DNA of 40,090 nucleotides from Verrucomicrobiota bacterium (GTDB lineage: Bacteria > Bacteroidota > Bacteroidia > Chitinophagales > UBA8649). This document shows positions 8,598 to 16,619 of this stretch, piece by piece. The translations under genes and the position numbers were made by a program. The notes beneath the pieces were generated by a model. That model was not told where the DNA came from, searched no databases, and saw only the letters and a program-made list of their open reading frames with translations. The first letter of the stretch is position 1; each line of letters opens with the position of its first letter. The stretch covers positions 1 to 40,090 of the forward strand of contig JAFMKE010000004.1 in assembly GCA_017853115.1 (NCBI GenBank). Reading direction: 5' to 3'.

Positions 8598-9665
8598 ATG
8601 ATGAGATATTCCTTGCTGTTCATATTTTTACTAAGCTTATCATTATTCGGTTGCCGTTCAGGTAATCAATCTGGAGAAGGTCCATTATCAAGCATATTGC
8701 CTTCTTCTACAGGAGCTGCGGATGAGGTAATGTTTGTTATTCCGGATCAATTAAATACGGATGATACCAAGAGTATCATTAACCAATCTTTTAATAAGTT
8801 GTATCGTATTCTCCCAAAGGAAGAGAGTATTTTTACAATTAGTAAAGTTGATTTCAGTGCTGTTAATAGTTTGATGTATCGGTTTCGAAACATTGTTTTA
8901 ATAGCAAATACCAGTGAAAATGGTGAGCTATTAGCGATGGCTAAAGATATTTTATCGCCTGAACAGTTTGCGGCTTTGGAGAGTGGAGATCAATCCACGT
9001 TTCTATTGAAAAATATTTGGAGCAAACCGCAAAATGTTATTTTTATTTTCGGCTCAAGTGATGAAGCCTTGAAAGAAAATATTGTTTCTAGTGCTCCGAC
9101 AATAATCGAGCGTATACAAGAAACTGACCTAGTAGCACACAAAAAGATTGCCTATCTCAATGGAGTGAATGTAAAGCTTAAGGAACAGTTGAAAACTTAT
9201 TATAATATCGAATGGGATTTGCCCACCGATTATAAAATGGCGGAGAATGAAGGTAGTTTCATCTCCTTTAGAAAGGATGTCCCAAAGGGAATGATTTTTA
9301 TTTATTTCGATGTTATTGAATATAGTGGTGCGTTACCTGACGCGAATTATGGTATTACATTGCGCAATGAACGAGGAAAATATGTGAGCAGCAATGTAGC
9401 GAACAGTTATATGTCGACAGACAGTACTTTGGGTTTTATTGAAACCCGAACGGAGCGTGATGGGATTATTACCTATGAGACGAGTGGACTTTGGCGTATG
9501 GAAAATGATTTTATGGGTGGCCCTTTTATCAATCAGTATATTATTGACAATGCCAATAACCGGGTGATCCTACTTGATGGTTTTATGTTTGCTCCGGGAG
9601 AGGACAAGAAGAAGCGATATATGCGACAAATAGAGGGTATTTTTAGCACCCTCAATGTTCTTTAA
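8598..9665 (+). CDS. DUF4837 family lipoprotein
   Basis: Predicted lipoprotein of about 355 residues, function unknown. I place the start at 8598, the first of two adjacent ATGs. It opens MMRYSLLFIFLLSLSLFGC, a lipoprotein signal ending in a lipobox cysteine; an upstream in-frame ATG at 8544 would add 18 polar residues before the signal. The mature part opens LPSSTGAADEVMFVIPD and ends with KKRYMRQIEGIFSTL. This resembles DUF4837, a Bacteroidota-only family. Other recognisable segments are RNIVLIAN and NIWSKPQNVIFIFGS. It is followed by a strong bidirectional terminator and faces the PorP/SprF gene. The family assignment rests on remembered motifs, not a search. Confidence 0.72.
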   Translation: MMRYSLLFIFLLSLSLFGCRSGNQSGEGPLSSILPSSTGAADEVMFVIPDQLNTDDTKSIINQSFNKLYRILPKEESIFTISKVDFSAVNSLMYRFRNIVLIANTSENGELLAMAKDILSPEQFAALESGDQSTFLLKNIWSKPQNVIFIFGSSDEALKENIVSSAPTIIERIQETDLVAHKKIAYLNGVNVKLKEQLKTYYNIEWDLPTDYKMAENEGSFISFRKDVPKGMIFIYFDVIEYSGALPDANYGITLRNERGKYVSSNVANSYMSTDSTLGFIETRTERDGIITYETSGLWRMENDFMGGPFINQYIIDNANNRVILLDGFMFAPGEDKKKRYMRQIEGIFSTLNVL

Positions 9666-9697
9666 TTAGAGGGAATTACGCGCTAACTGGACTAATC

Positions 9698-9731
9698 AAA
9701 AAAGGGTGAATCATCGATTCACCCTTTTTTT
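9698..9731. terminator. Bidirectional rho-independent terminator between convergent genes
   Basis: A perfect 9-bp stem, GGGTGAATC / GATTCACCC (9704-9712 and 9716-9724), with an ATC loop is flanked by six A residues on the left and seven T residues on the right. It can end transcription of the DUF4837 gene (plus) and of the PorP/SprF gene (minus). Confidence 0.9.
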
Positions 9732-9752
9732 GTATGTTATTATTCGCTTAAA

Positions 9753-10814
9753 TTAAAAGGTAGGACAGAATCTGTCGTAGGAAATTTTTCCGGGCTCTTC
9801 TTGGTTGTGAATATAAATCACACTTACCTCCAACGCGCCAACTGATTTACTCGCTCCTCTAAATCCTGAGGTATTGAAATCATAGCTTACGCCCAGACGG
9901 GTGTTTGAAACCTCACCGCCAATGGTCACAACGGCTGCATCATTTTGAAAGCCATCTATGCCGCCTACGACACGTGTCCAAACTCCTGCGAATCCTTTAA
10001 AATTGTCAGAGAATTCATATTCGAATCCTGAACCCAAATTAATTTGTTGCGCTTGGGTTTGTAACATGTATAAGAAAGTAGGCAAGATTTTAAAGTACTT
10101 TCCTGTACGAATAGACAAACCTCCGTGGGCCGTATAGCGCATATCAATTTCATTTTCCTCTGACTGCTGATTTAGAAAGTTTTCACCCGGAGTAGTTAAG
10201 TGGTTAGCAGCGAATCCAAAGTAGTAACTGATATTATCCGTTGCTCGAGATGAAAATAAAGCACCGGCATTTAAATCGAAGTAGCCGAAATTACCTTGGT
10301 TAAAGTTTGTTTCTCCGTTGTCAAGGAATGGATTGAATGCATTGAGCGTTCCGTCGAACTGCTGCTCAAACAATAAGTCATACTCGAAAATCCTCTTTTG
10401 GATATAACCGGCTTGAAATCCTAAGGATAGCCGACTTTTCCCATAACGATCGACAGCTTGGTGATAAGCAATTGAACCCATAACTGCGTAGGTAGCTAAG
10501 GAACCATTTCCTGCTTCATCTGCGTAGAACATCGCACCAACTCCTAAGCCATTATCACGCAATTTTCTTCTTAACAAGGATGCATCAAATGATCCTTGAT
10601 AGGTATTGTAAGGGGCGATAGAGTTATTGGTAGGAAGCGTAAACCACTGTCCACGGTAATTAGCAGCAACCCTAAAATCACCATTAATCAATCCCGTCAT
10701 TGCTGGATTGAGCGTTAGTGGAGAGGCGTAGTACTGAGAAAAATGAATGTCTTGGGCTTGAATAAATCCAATCAAGGTAAGTGAAAGGATAAATAAAAAT
10801 AGTCTTGTTTTCAT
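9753..10814 (-). CDS. PorP/SprF family type IX secretion membrane protein
   Basis: Predicted outer-membrane beta-barrel of the PorP/SprF family, 353 residues. Family members work with the type IX secretion machinery or help place adhesins on the surface. A signal peptide (MKTRLFLFILSLTLIGFIQAQ) is followed by the hallmark DIHFSQYYASPLTLNPAMTG and then RVAANYRGQW. Alternating-residue strands run to the end. In gliding bacteria SprF partners the adhesin SprB and is usually encoded directly after it. Here no large adhesin with a T9SS C-terminal domain is adjacent; the upstream neighbour is a GNAT-like protein, so this is a solitary copy and its cargo is unknown. ATG at 10814 is well placed for the signal peptide. 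Confidence 0.92.
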   Translation of the reverse strand: MKTRLFLFILSLTLIGFIQAQDIHFSQYYASPLTLNPAMTGLINGDFRVAANYRGQWFTLPTNNSIAPYNTYQGSFDASLLRRKLRDNGLGVGAMFYADEAGNGSLATYAVMGSIAYHQAVDRYGKSRLSLGFQAGYIQKRIFEYDLLFEQQFDGTLNAFNPFLDNGETNFNQGNFGYFDLNAGALFSSRATDNISYYFGFAANHLTTPGENFLNQQSEENEIDMRYTAHGGLSIRTGKYFKILPTFLYMLQTQAQQINLGSGFEYEFSDNFKGFAGVWTRVVGGIDGFQNDAAVVTIGGEVSNTRLGVSYDFNTSGFRGASKSVGALEVSVIYIHNQEEPGKISYDRFCPTF

Positions 10815-10866
10815 AACATCTTGGTATTATTATGCTAAAGCACGAATTTAGTTAGTTAATTTCATG

Positions 10867-11781
10867 TTATCTCTTAAATATACGAAGGAATTTCGGCAAA
10901 AGATTCACTTTAACCTGATAAAAATTAAACTTGTTTGCGCCGAATCCTTTGTAAAAATTCGCAACTCCAGGTATCATCGAACCTTCAAAATCAAAAAATT
11001 TATATTGATTGGCGTTAGTAGAAATTAAATGGTCAATCAGGTAAGCCATAGCGCCCACTTGGTTTCCATTCTCACTACTAGCGGGCAATAAGTTAATCAA
11101 ACGTTGCGGATGATTAAGGAGGAAATTTGCGGCTAATAGTTCGCCCTCCTGGTTTTGAACACCTATGATAAAACCCATATTATAGTGTATGGCTTTGTAC
11201 ACCAATCGCAGAATCATATAATAATGTTTGTCTTTGAAGTCTTTGATTTTAGTTGCGGTATGTTTGCGATAGAAATCAGCAAACATTTCAGGACTGAGTT
11301 GCTTGTTTACATATAAGCCGGCCTTTTCAGCTTTTTTTATCTTTCTAAGGACATTGCCTGAATAGCGCTTTTGTATTTTTTCATGATTATCATTTAGGTC
11401 GAGTAAAAAATTGTGTCTTTCGGTCACTTCTCCAAACTGGGGCGCGAAATTACTCTCATTCAAAGCCATATCCATGTACTTAATTTCTTTTGGAATAGCG
11501 GCAAAAAAGGCATCAATAGTTTCTTGACTCAAAGGGGCTTCTGCATATACTCCTAGCTGTTGCGTGAAAAAGGGCTGATAATTGTATTGAATTCCAAATT
11601 TTTTACCAATTACTACTGGCATGACAATCTTGTAGTTTCCAACTACAAGTCCGAACCATTCTTCACAGACATTATCTAAAAACCAAGTATATGCATAAGG
11701 TGGGGCACCAAGTGCAAAATGAACACATCCGTTCCATCGTTTATCATCAATCTCCTCTCTGCGTTCTAATTTTATCTGCAT
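10867..11781 (-). CDS. GNAT/FemAB-like acyl- or aminoacyltransferase
   Basis: A 304-residue protein with the two-lobed look of the FemAB/Acetyltransf_6 branch of the GNAT superfamily. A first lobe (about 1-125) includes YKIVMPVVIGKKFGIQYNYQPFF. A central charged helix (LRKIKKAEKAGLYV, about 165-180) leads into a second lobe containing LLAANFLLN and the GAMAYLIDHLI helix. It ends FFDFEGSMIPGVANFYKGFGA, the characteristic end of such proteins. Relatives transfer amino acids to peptidoglycan precursors or acyl groups to glycans; which of these applies cannot be told. It lies 52 nt upstream of the PorP/SprF gene on the same strand and diverges from ridA across 53 nt. Confidence 0.7.
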   Translation of the reverse strand: MQIKLERREEIDDKRWNGCVHFALGAPPYAYTWFLDNVCEEWFGLVVGNYKIVMPVVIGKKFGIQYNYQPFFTQQLGVYAEAPLSQETIDAFFAAIPKEIKYMDMALNESNFAPQFGEVTERHNFLLDLNDNHEKIQKRYSGNVLRKIKKAEKAGLYVNKQLSPEMFADFYRKHTATKIKDFKDKHYYMILRLVYKAIHYNMGFIIGVQNQEGELLAANFLLNHPQRLINLLPASSENGNQVGAMAYLIDHLISTNANQYKFFDFEGSMIPGVANFYKGFGANKFNFYQVKVNLLPKFLRIFKR

Positions 11782-11834
11782 AACTGGAGTTAAAATTACT
11801 ACTTTGCTTTATTTTTACGCCAAAATCAAACAAT

Positions 11835-12215
11835 ATGAAAAAGGAAATAATCAATACAAGCCAAGCTCCTGCTCCGATTGGACCATACAATCAAGCAACA
11901 AGGGCAAACAATATGTTGTTCATTAGCGGTCAAATTCCTGCAGATCCTGAAACAGGTGAATTACTTATGAGCTCAATTGAGGAAGAAACGCATAGAGTTA
12001 TGAAAAACTTGAAGGCTATTTTGGAAGCGGCTGGTTTGGGATTCGAGAATGTGTTGAAGACATCCATTTTCATCTCAGATATGGATAATTTTAGCCGAAT
12101 AAATGAAGTGTATGGTTCTTATTTTTCTGGGGAATATCCAGCGAGGGAAACGGTTCAAGTAGCCCGTTTGCCCAAAGATGTTAATGTCGAAATCTCGGCT
12201 ATTGCAGCATACTGA
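11835..12215 (+). CDS. ridA: RidA family 2-iminopropanoate deaminase
   Basis: RidA hydrolyses reactive enamine/imine intermediates released by PLP enzymes, protecting other PLP enzymes from damage; it is a cytoplasmic trimer. The 126 residues match the family end to end: PAPIGPYNQATR, ISGQIPADPETGEL, the helix ETHRVMKNLKAILEAAG, and YPARETVQVARLPKDVNVEI. R104 corresponds to the essential arginine and E119 to the conserved glutamate of the active site. The gene is a single unit ended by a strong hairpin. A near-match -7 element (TATTTTTA, 11810-11817) lies 17 nt before the ATG. Confidence 0.95.
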   Translation: MKKEIINTSQAPAPIGPYNQATRANNMLFISGQIPADPETGELLMSSIEEETHRVMKNLKAILEAAGLGFENVLKTSIFISDMDNFSRINEVYGSYFSGEYPARETVQVARLPKDVNVEISAIAAY

Positions 12216-12242
12216 TAAGGCGTTAAAAAAGTTTAAATAGCT

Positions 12243-12275
12243 AAGGCAGTATTTCAAAAGGATACTGCCTTTTTT
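12243..12275 (+). terminator. Rho-independent terminator of ridA, abutting the batB promoter
   Basis: A 10-bp stem AAGGCAGTAT / ATACTGCCTT (12243-12252 and 12262-12271) with a 9-nt loop is followed by a T run. The last T of the run is the first base of the TAATTTTG -7 element for batB. Confidence 0.88.
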
Positions 12276-12282
12276 AATTTTG
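12275..12282 (+). promoter_or_regulatory. -7 promoter element for batB
   Basis: TAATTTTG fits TAnnTTTG exactly and ends 7 nt before the batB ATG at 12290. The batBCDE transcript would therefore be nearly leaderless. The expected -33 region falls inside the ridA terminator hairpin and shows no clear TTTG. Confidence 0.5.
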
Positions 12283-12289
12283 TCAGATA

Positions 12290-13291
12290 ATGTTTCAATG
12301 GGCACATAGTAATCACTTGTGGGCGATGGGTTTGTTACTCGTGCTAGTAATCATGTTTATTATTTACCTGGCTCGAAGAAAAGCTGTCATAAATAAGCTA
12401 GGTAAGCCAATTCTCATTAATAAATTAAGTCAGTCTTCGAATATACAAAGGCACTACGTTAAAGCGGTTTTATGGTTTATCGCTTTTTTCTCTTTGGTTA
12501 TCGCCTGGGCCAATCCTTTGTTAGGAACTAAATTTGAAAAGGTAAAACGAGAGGGCATTGATGTTATCTTTGCGATTGACGTTTCGAAATCAATGAATGC
12601 TGAGGATATCACGCCCAGCAGAATGCTGAAGGCCAAGCAAATTGTATCCAATGTTATCGATGGAATGAGCAATGATCGAATAGGTTTAATCGTATTTGCT
12701 GGCAACGCCTATTTGCAAATGCCTGTAACAGTAGATTATTCAGGAGCCCGAATGTATTTGAAAACGATAAATACCGATATGGTTCCCCGACAAGGAACGG
12801 CTATCAGTGAAGCCATAGATTTAGCACTTAAATCCTTTGACGCGGAATCTCAAGGGTTTAAAACTTTGGTTGTTCTTTCCGATGGTGAATCTCATGACGG
12901 AGATGCAGAAGCTATGGCAGAACGAGCAAGAGAAGAAGGTGTAGTTATACATACGATAGGTGTGGGTACTGAGCAAGCAGCTCGGATTCCGATAGATAAG
13001 CAAGGCAACTATAAAAAAGACAATCAGGGTGAATTTGTGACCACAAAGTTAAATGAAGAGATGTTGCAACAAATTGCTAAAATTGGTGGCGGTAAATATT
13101 TAAATGCTGCTTCTCCTGATATTTATGAAGATATTTTACTGGTGCTAAGTGCACAAGAAGGTCGAATGATAGATGAGAAAGTGTATACCAGCTTCAAAAA
13201 TCATTTCCCGATTTTTTTGATTATTGCCTTGGTAGCCTTGTTACTTGAATTTTTAATTCGTGAACGCAAACTGAATTGGCTTAATTGGTAA
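12290..13291 (+). CDS. batB: BatB: von Willebrand A domain membrane protein
   Basis: Inner-membrane protein of the Bat (Bacteroides aerotolerance) set. Two N-terminal spans (about 10-27 and 57-75) precede a vWA domain at about 88-285 that faces the periplasm, and a last span (about 306-322) closes the 333-residue protein. The metal-ion-dependent adhesion site is intact: D97-V-S99-K-S101, T170 in RQGTAIS and D198 in LSDGES. That keeps metal-dependent partner binding possible. The gene starts a run with batC (1 nt gap), batD and batE. No BatA, DUF58 or MoxR gene precedes it. BatA and BatB are paralogues; assignment to BatB rests on its position before BatC and on the AWANPLLGTK segment after the second span. 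Confidence 0.9.
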   Translation: MFQWAHSNHLWAMGLLLVLVIMFIIYLARRKAVINKLGKPILINKLSQSSNIQRHYVKAVLWFIAFFSLVIAWANPLLGTKFEKVKREGIDVIFAIDVSKSMNAEDITPSRMLKAKQIVSNVIDGMSNDRIGLIVFAGNAYLQMPVTVDYSGARMYLKTINTDMVPRQGTAISEAIDLALKSFDAESQGFKTLVVLSDGESHDGDAEAMAERAREEGVVIHTIGVGTEQAARIPIDKQGNYKKDNQGEFVTTKLNEEMLQQIAKIGGGKYLNAASPDIYEDILLVLSAQEGRMIDEKVYTSFKNHFPIFLIIALVALLLEFLIRERKLNWLNW

Positions 13292-13292
13292 T

Positions 13293-14069
13293 ATGAAGAA
13301 GTTTCTTTTACATATCATATGTCTTTTTTTCATCATTGAGAGTTTAGACGCACAAACGACATATCAATGGATAGAAAAAGGGAATAAGTTAGTCAAGAAA
13401 GAAGCATTTGATGATGCAGAAGTTGCCTACCGAAAGGCAATTGAGCAAGATGGTAATTTACCTGTTGCGGAATATAATGTAGGCGTAGCCAAATATGGTC
13501 AAGGCAACCATGATAAAGCCATTGAACGTTTTCTAAAAGCTACTGAAAAGTTTGAGTCGCCGGAGGATAAAGCCCATGCCTTTCACAATTTGGGGAATAG
13601 TTATTTGAGTAAGCAATCGTATGAAGAGAGCATAGAAGCGTACAAAGAAGCATTAAAATTAGTGCCTGGAGATATGGATACCAAATACAATTTGGCCTAT
13701 GCTCAAGCGATGTTGAGAAAGGAGCAAGAGCAAGAGAAACAGCAAGAACAGCAGCAGGAGAACCAAGAGCAGGAGGAGCAAGAAGAGAATCAAGATCAGA
13801 GTCAAGAAGAAGAGCAGCAAAAGGATCAGAATAATAAGCAAGAGGAAGAGCAGCAAAGTGAAGACGGTGAGGAGCAGAATCAGGATCAAGACCAAGGAGG
13901 TGAAGAAGATCAAGGGGAAAAAAAGGAGCAGGATAGGCCATCGCAACTCACGAAAGAACAGGCTGAACAGCTATTGAAAATGCTGGAGAATGAAGAGGGT
14001 AAATTGCAAGAAAAATTAGATGAACCTGAAGGTGAAGCGGTGAAAATTGTTATTGAGAAGGACTGGTAA
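13293..14069 (+). CDS. batC: BatC: TPR protein with Gln/Glu-rich tail
   Basis: Secreted TPR protein of 258 residues, working with the other Bat proteins in the periplasm. Residues 1-20 are a signal peptide ending LDA. Three TPR units follow at about 23-140 (for example AFHNLGNSYLSKQSYEESIE at 96-115). Residues about 143-215 are a low-complexity stretch of Gln, Glu, Asp and Asn, and a short helical tail follows (LTKEQAEQLLKMLENEE). Such a tail is usual for BatC. It produces long but meaningless open frames on the opposite strand. The stop TAA shares its last base with the ATG of batD, so translation is coupled. Confidence 0.9.
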   Translation: MKKFLLHIICLFFIIESLDAQTTYQWIEKGNKLVKKEAFDDAEVAYRKAIEQDGNLPVAEYNVGVAKYGQGNHDKAIERFLKATEKFESPEDKAHAFHNLGNSYLSKQSYEESIEAYKEALKLVPGDMDTKYNLAYAQAMLRKEQEQEKQQEQQQENQEQEEQEENQDQSQEEEQQKDQNNKQEEEQQSEDGEEQNQDQDQGGEEDQGEKKEQDRPSQLTKEQAEQLLKMLENEEGKLQEKLDEPEGEAVKIVIEKDW

Positions 14070-15889
14070 TGAAAAGCTTAAAGAGCATATTGTTTATTGT
14101 ATTTTCTTTATTTGCTGCATTGGTTAGTGCTCAAGCCAAGTTCTATGCTCAAGGGGCAAGTAATTCATACGTGGGGGCAGATTACAAAGTAGTTTTTGTT
14201 ATCGAGAATGCGGATGCGTCGAACTTTAAAGCCCCAAATTTTGATGATTTTCAGGTCTTAAGTGGTCCAAATCAAAGCAAAAGTTATCAGAACTTCAACG
14301 GAAATGTTAGCCGTTCATTGAGTATATATTATTACTTAAGGCCTAAAGAAGAGGGTGTTTTCACTATAGGTAAAGCATCGGTCAAGATCAATGGGGAGAC
14401 ATGGTATACGGATGAAATAATCGTAGAAGTTGGGCCAGCAAAGCAACAAAGTGCTCAGCAAAACAATTCCGGTGGTGGACAAAACCAAGCGCTTGACCCC
14501 AGAAATTCCGAGGAATGGAAAAAGCAAGCGAAGGAAAATATTTTTATTCGCCTGTATACAGATAATACCACACCTTATGTAGGCGAGCAGGTTTTTGTTT
14601 ATGCTAAGCTATATCAACGAATTAATAGCTATGGATCTCAGGTTACGGAAATGCCAGATTTCGAAGGGTTCTGGAAACAGGATATTGAGTTAAAGGATAT
14701 TAAGCCTCAATATGAGGAGTATCAGGGCAAGCAATATCAAACTATGCTGATTGGAAAATATGCCTTATTCCCTTTGAAGGAAGGAAGGCAAGTTATCGAT
14801 CCGATTAAAATGAATACCTTGCTTTTAGTTTCGGTACCTAAGGTAGTTAGTTATTGGGGTATGCAGATACAAACCATGGAGCATGAACAGTTTGAATATA
14901 ACTATGCGAGTAATGAATTGCTCTTAGATGTTCAGCCTTTACCTCAGGAAAACAAGCCGCTGGATTTTATCGGTGCGGTGGGTGAGTTTGAACTAGAAAC
15001 ACTTGTGGATTCTTTGGAATTGCAAGTGGGAAACCCTTTACATTTTACTTCTACTATTCGAGGTACAGGCAATATAATGGCCATTCAGGAACCAGTTATT
15101 GACTTTCCTCGACAGCTCGAAGTATATGACCCAGAAACAAAGGAACAGATTTCCAAGCAATCTAATCGAGTTAACGGGTCCAAGACCTATAATTATATTT
15201 TGGTTCCCACCAAACCAGGCAACTACACCATCCCAGGAGTAAGCTTTTCATATTTCGATGTAAACAAGGAAGATTACATAAGCTTACGTTCAGATCCTAT
15301 TGAGATTAAGGTCAATGGCGATGTTTTGGAGATAGTGGAAAATGAATTAGATGAGGAAGGTGAGGAGGAAATGCGGAAAGAATTTGACTTATTTGATATT
15401 TACAAAACTTCCATGTTCACTGATGTTGAATCGCATTTTTATGATTCGTGGCGTTATCCTCTCAGTCTGGCTTCTCCTTTCGTAGCTTACTTTCTTTTCT
15501 TGTTTGGTGCGCGACTAAAAGAAGAGTTTAAGCCAGATACCATAACCATGAAGTATAATCGCGCTTCAAAAGAGGCGGTAAAGCGACTCAAGCAAGCTAA
15601 GATTTATTTGGATCAGCAAAATCAGCAAGCATTTTACAATGAGGTTTTTGATGCCTTTAATGGGTATGTGAGTGATAAGTTGAATATCAATCAAGCAGAG
15701 TTGAGCAAGGAATTTGTTTTGGAAAAGTTTTCCGAGAAAAATGTTTCGGCAGCATTAGTTGAGCAATTTGAACAAGTGTTGCGCAATGCGGAGGAAGCTT
15801 TATATAGTCCGCAGTCTTTTGGGAAAATGCAAGAGGATTATCTAACCGCTATTGATTGGATTGTAAAGATTGAACATGAGATATCTTAA
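14069..15889 (+). CDS. batD: BatD: oxygen-tolerance family membrane protein
   Basis: BatD is a 606-residue inner-membrane-anchored protein with a large periplasmic part. A signal peptide (residues 1-21, ending VSAQ) is followed by beta-sandwich domains typical of the family, recognisable in YVGADYKVVFVIENAD, EGVFTIGKASVKINGETW and GNYTIPGVSFSYFD. One transmembrane span at about 464-482 leads to a cytoplasmic helical tail of about 120 residues. Deletion phenotypes in other genera are varied (aerotolerance, stress, virulence), so the exact role here is open. It overlaps batC by one base and batE by 14 nt. Confidence 0.92.
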   Translation: MKSLKSILFIVFSLFAALVSAQAKFYAQGASNSYVGADYKVVFVIENADASNFKAPNFDDFQVLSGPNQSKSYQNFNGNVSRSLSIYYYLRPKEEGVFTIGKASVKINGETWYTDEIIVEVGPAKQQSAQQNNSGGGQNQALDPRNSEEWKKQAKENIFIRLYTDNTTPYVGEQVFVYAKLYQRINSYGSQVTEMPDFEGFWKQDIELKDIKPQYEEYQGKQYQTMLIGKYALFPLKEGRQVIDPIKMNTLLLVSVPKVVSYWGMQIQTMEHEQFEYNYASNELLLDVQPLPQENKPLDFIGAVGEFELETLVDSLELQVGNPLHFTSTIRGTGNIMAIQEPVIDFPRQLEVYDPETKEQISKQSNRVNGSKTYNYILVPTKPGNYTIPGVSFSYFDVNKEDYISLRSDPIEIKVNGDVLEIVENELDEEGEEEMRKEFDLFDIYKTSMFTDVESHFYDSWRYPLSLASPFVAYFLFLFGARLKEEFKPDTITMKYNRASKEAVKRLKQAKIYLDQQNQQAFYNEVFDAFNGYVSDKLNINQAELSKEFVLEKFSEKNVSAALVEQFEQVLRNAEEALYSPQSFGKMQEDYLTAIDWIVKIEHEIS

Positions 15890-16619
15890 GTTGCTGATTC
15901 TTATCCCGCTACTGCTTTGTTCTTGCTCAAGTTTTGCCAATCAAATCTTGTTTGAGCAGGCGAACGGTGCTTTTGAAAATGAAGACTATGAGGAAGCCCT
16001 AAGTCTGTACAAGCAGCTGGAAACTTCCTATCCAAATCAATATGAATTACATTTTAATTTGGGAAACACCTACTACCACTTGGATAGTTTAGCTCTCAGC
16101 ATTCTCCATTTTGAAAAAACACTCAAGTATGATCCAGGCAATGAGCGTGCATTGCATAATTTGCAGTTATGTTATTTGAAAAGCGATTATTCGATTGAAC
16201 CCTTGCCGAAAGTCTTTTTTACTGTCTGGTGGGAGAAATATTTAGCTTATTTTTCTCTGAATTCTTGGTCGAAACTTACCATTTCAACTATGTGGTTTAG
16301 TATCCTTTTATTCTTTGTTAATTATTTTACAAAAAATCATTCGCTTAAAATTTTTGCCTATTCATCTTTAATAGTTGGTTTCGCATTAATTTATACTACC
16401 TCAAGAAAATCCAAGGTGCTTGATAGCCAAACACACGCAATCGTGGTGATGTCAGCTTTACCTCTTCAAGAGGGGCCCAATGCGGATAGCAGGGAAACCC
16501 TGGTGCTTCATGAAGGAATGAAAGTCCAATTGCTTGATTCCGTGGATAACTGGGTTCAAGTTAAAATCGATGAAGATACGGACGGATGGGTTGATCGGAA
16601 TGGTCTGGTTACCATCTAA
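15876..16619 (+). CDS. batE: BatE: TPR and SH3 domain membrane protein
   Basis: Last gene of the Bat run, 247 residues. The ATG at 15876 gives [17 protein letters not shown], a signal sequence whose LCSC motif could serve as a lipobox. Two TPR units at about 22-100 include [20 protein letters not shown]. Two membrane spans follow in the middle (around 125-142 and 150-170). The C-terminal 65 residues look like a bacterial SH3 domain, with [20 protein letters not shown] and [23 protein letters not shown] six bases upstream is an alternative start. The gene overlaps batD by 14 nt and meets the convergent metH-type gene with a 4-nt overlap at the stop codons. Confidence 0.87.
   Translation: MRYLKLLILIPLLLCSCSSFANQILFEQANGAFENEDYEEALSLYKQLETSYPNQYELHFNLGNTYYHLDSLALSILHFEKTLKYDPGNERALHNLQLCYLKSDYSIEPLPKVFFTVWWEKYLAYFSLNSWSKLTISTMWFSILLFFVNYFTKNHSLKIFAYSSLIVGFALIYTTSRKSKVLDSQTHAIVVMSALPLQEGPNADSRETLVLHEGMKVQLLDSVDNWVQVKIDEDTDGWVDRNGLVTI

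Noticed and set aside
13540-13946. Two long open frames (95 and 133 codons) on the minus strand opposite batC
   Set aside because: They mirror the Gln/Glu-rich repeat of BatC and read as runs of Leu/Ile or other low-complexity residues; no start context or family likeness.
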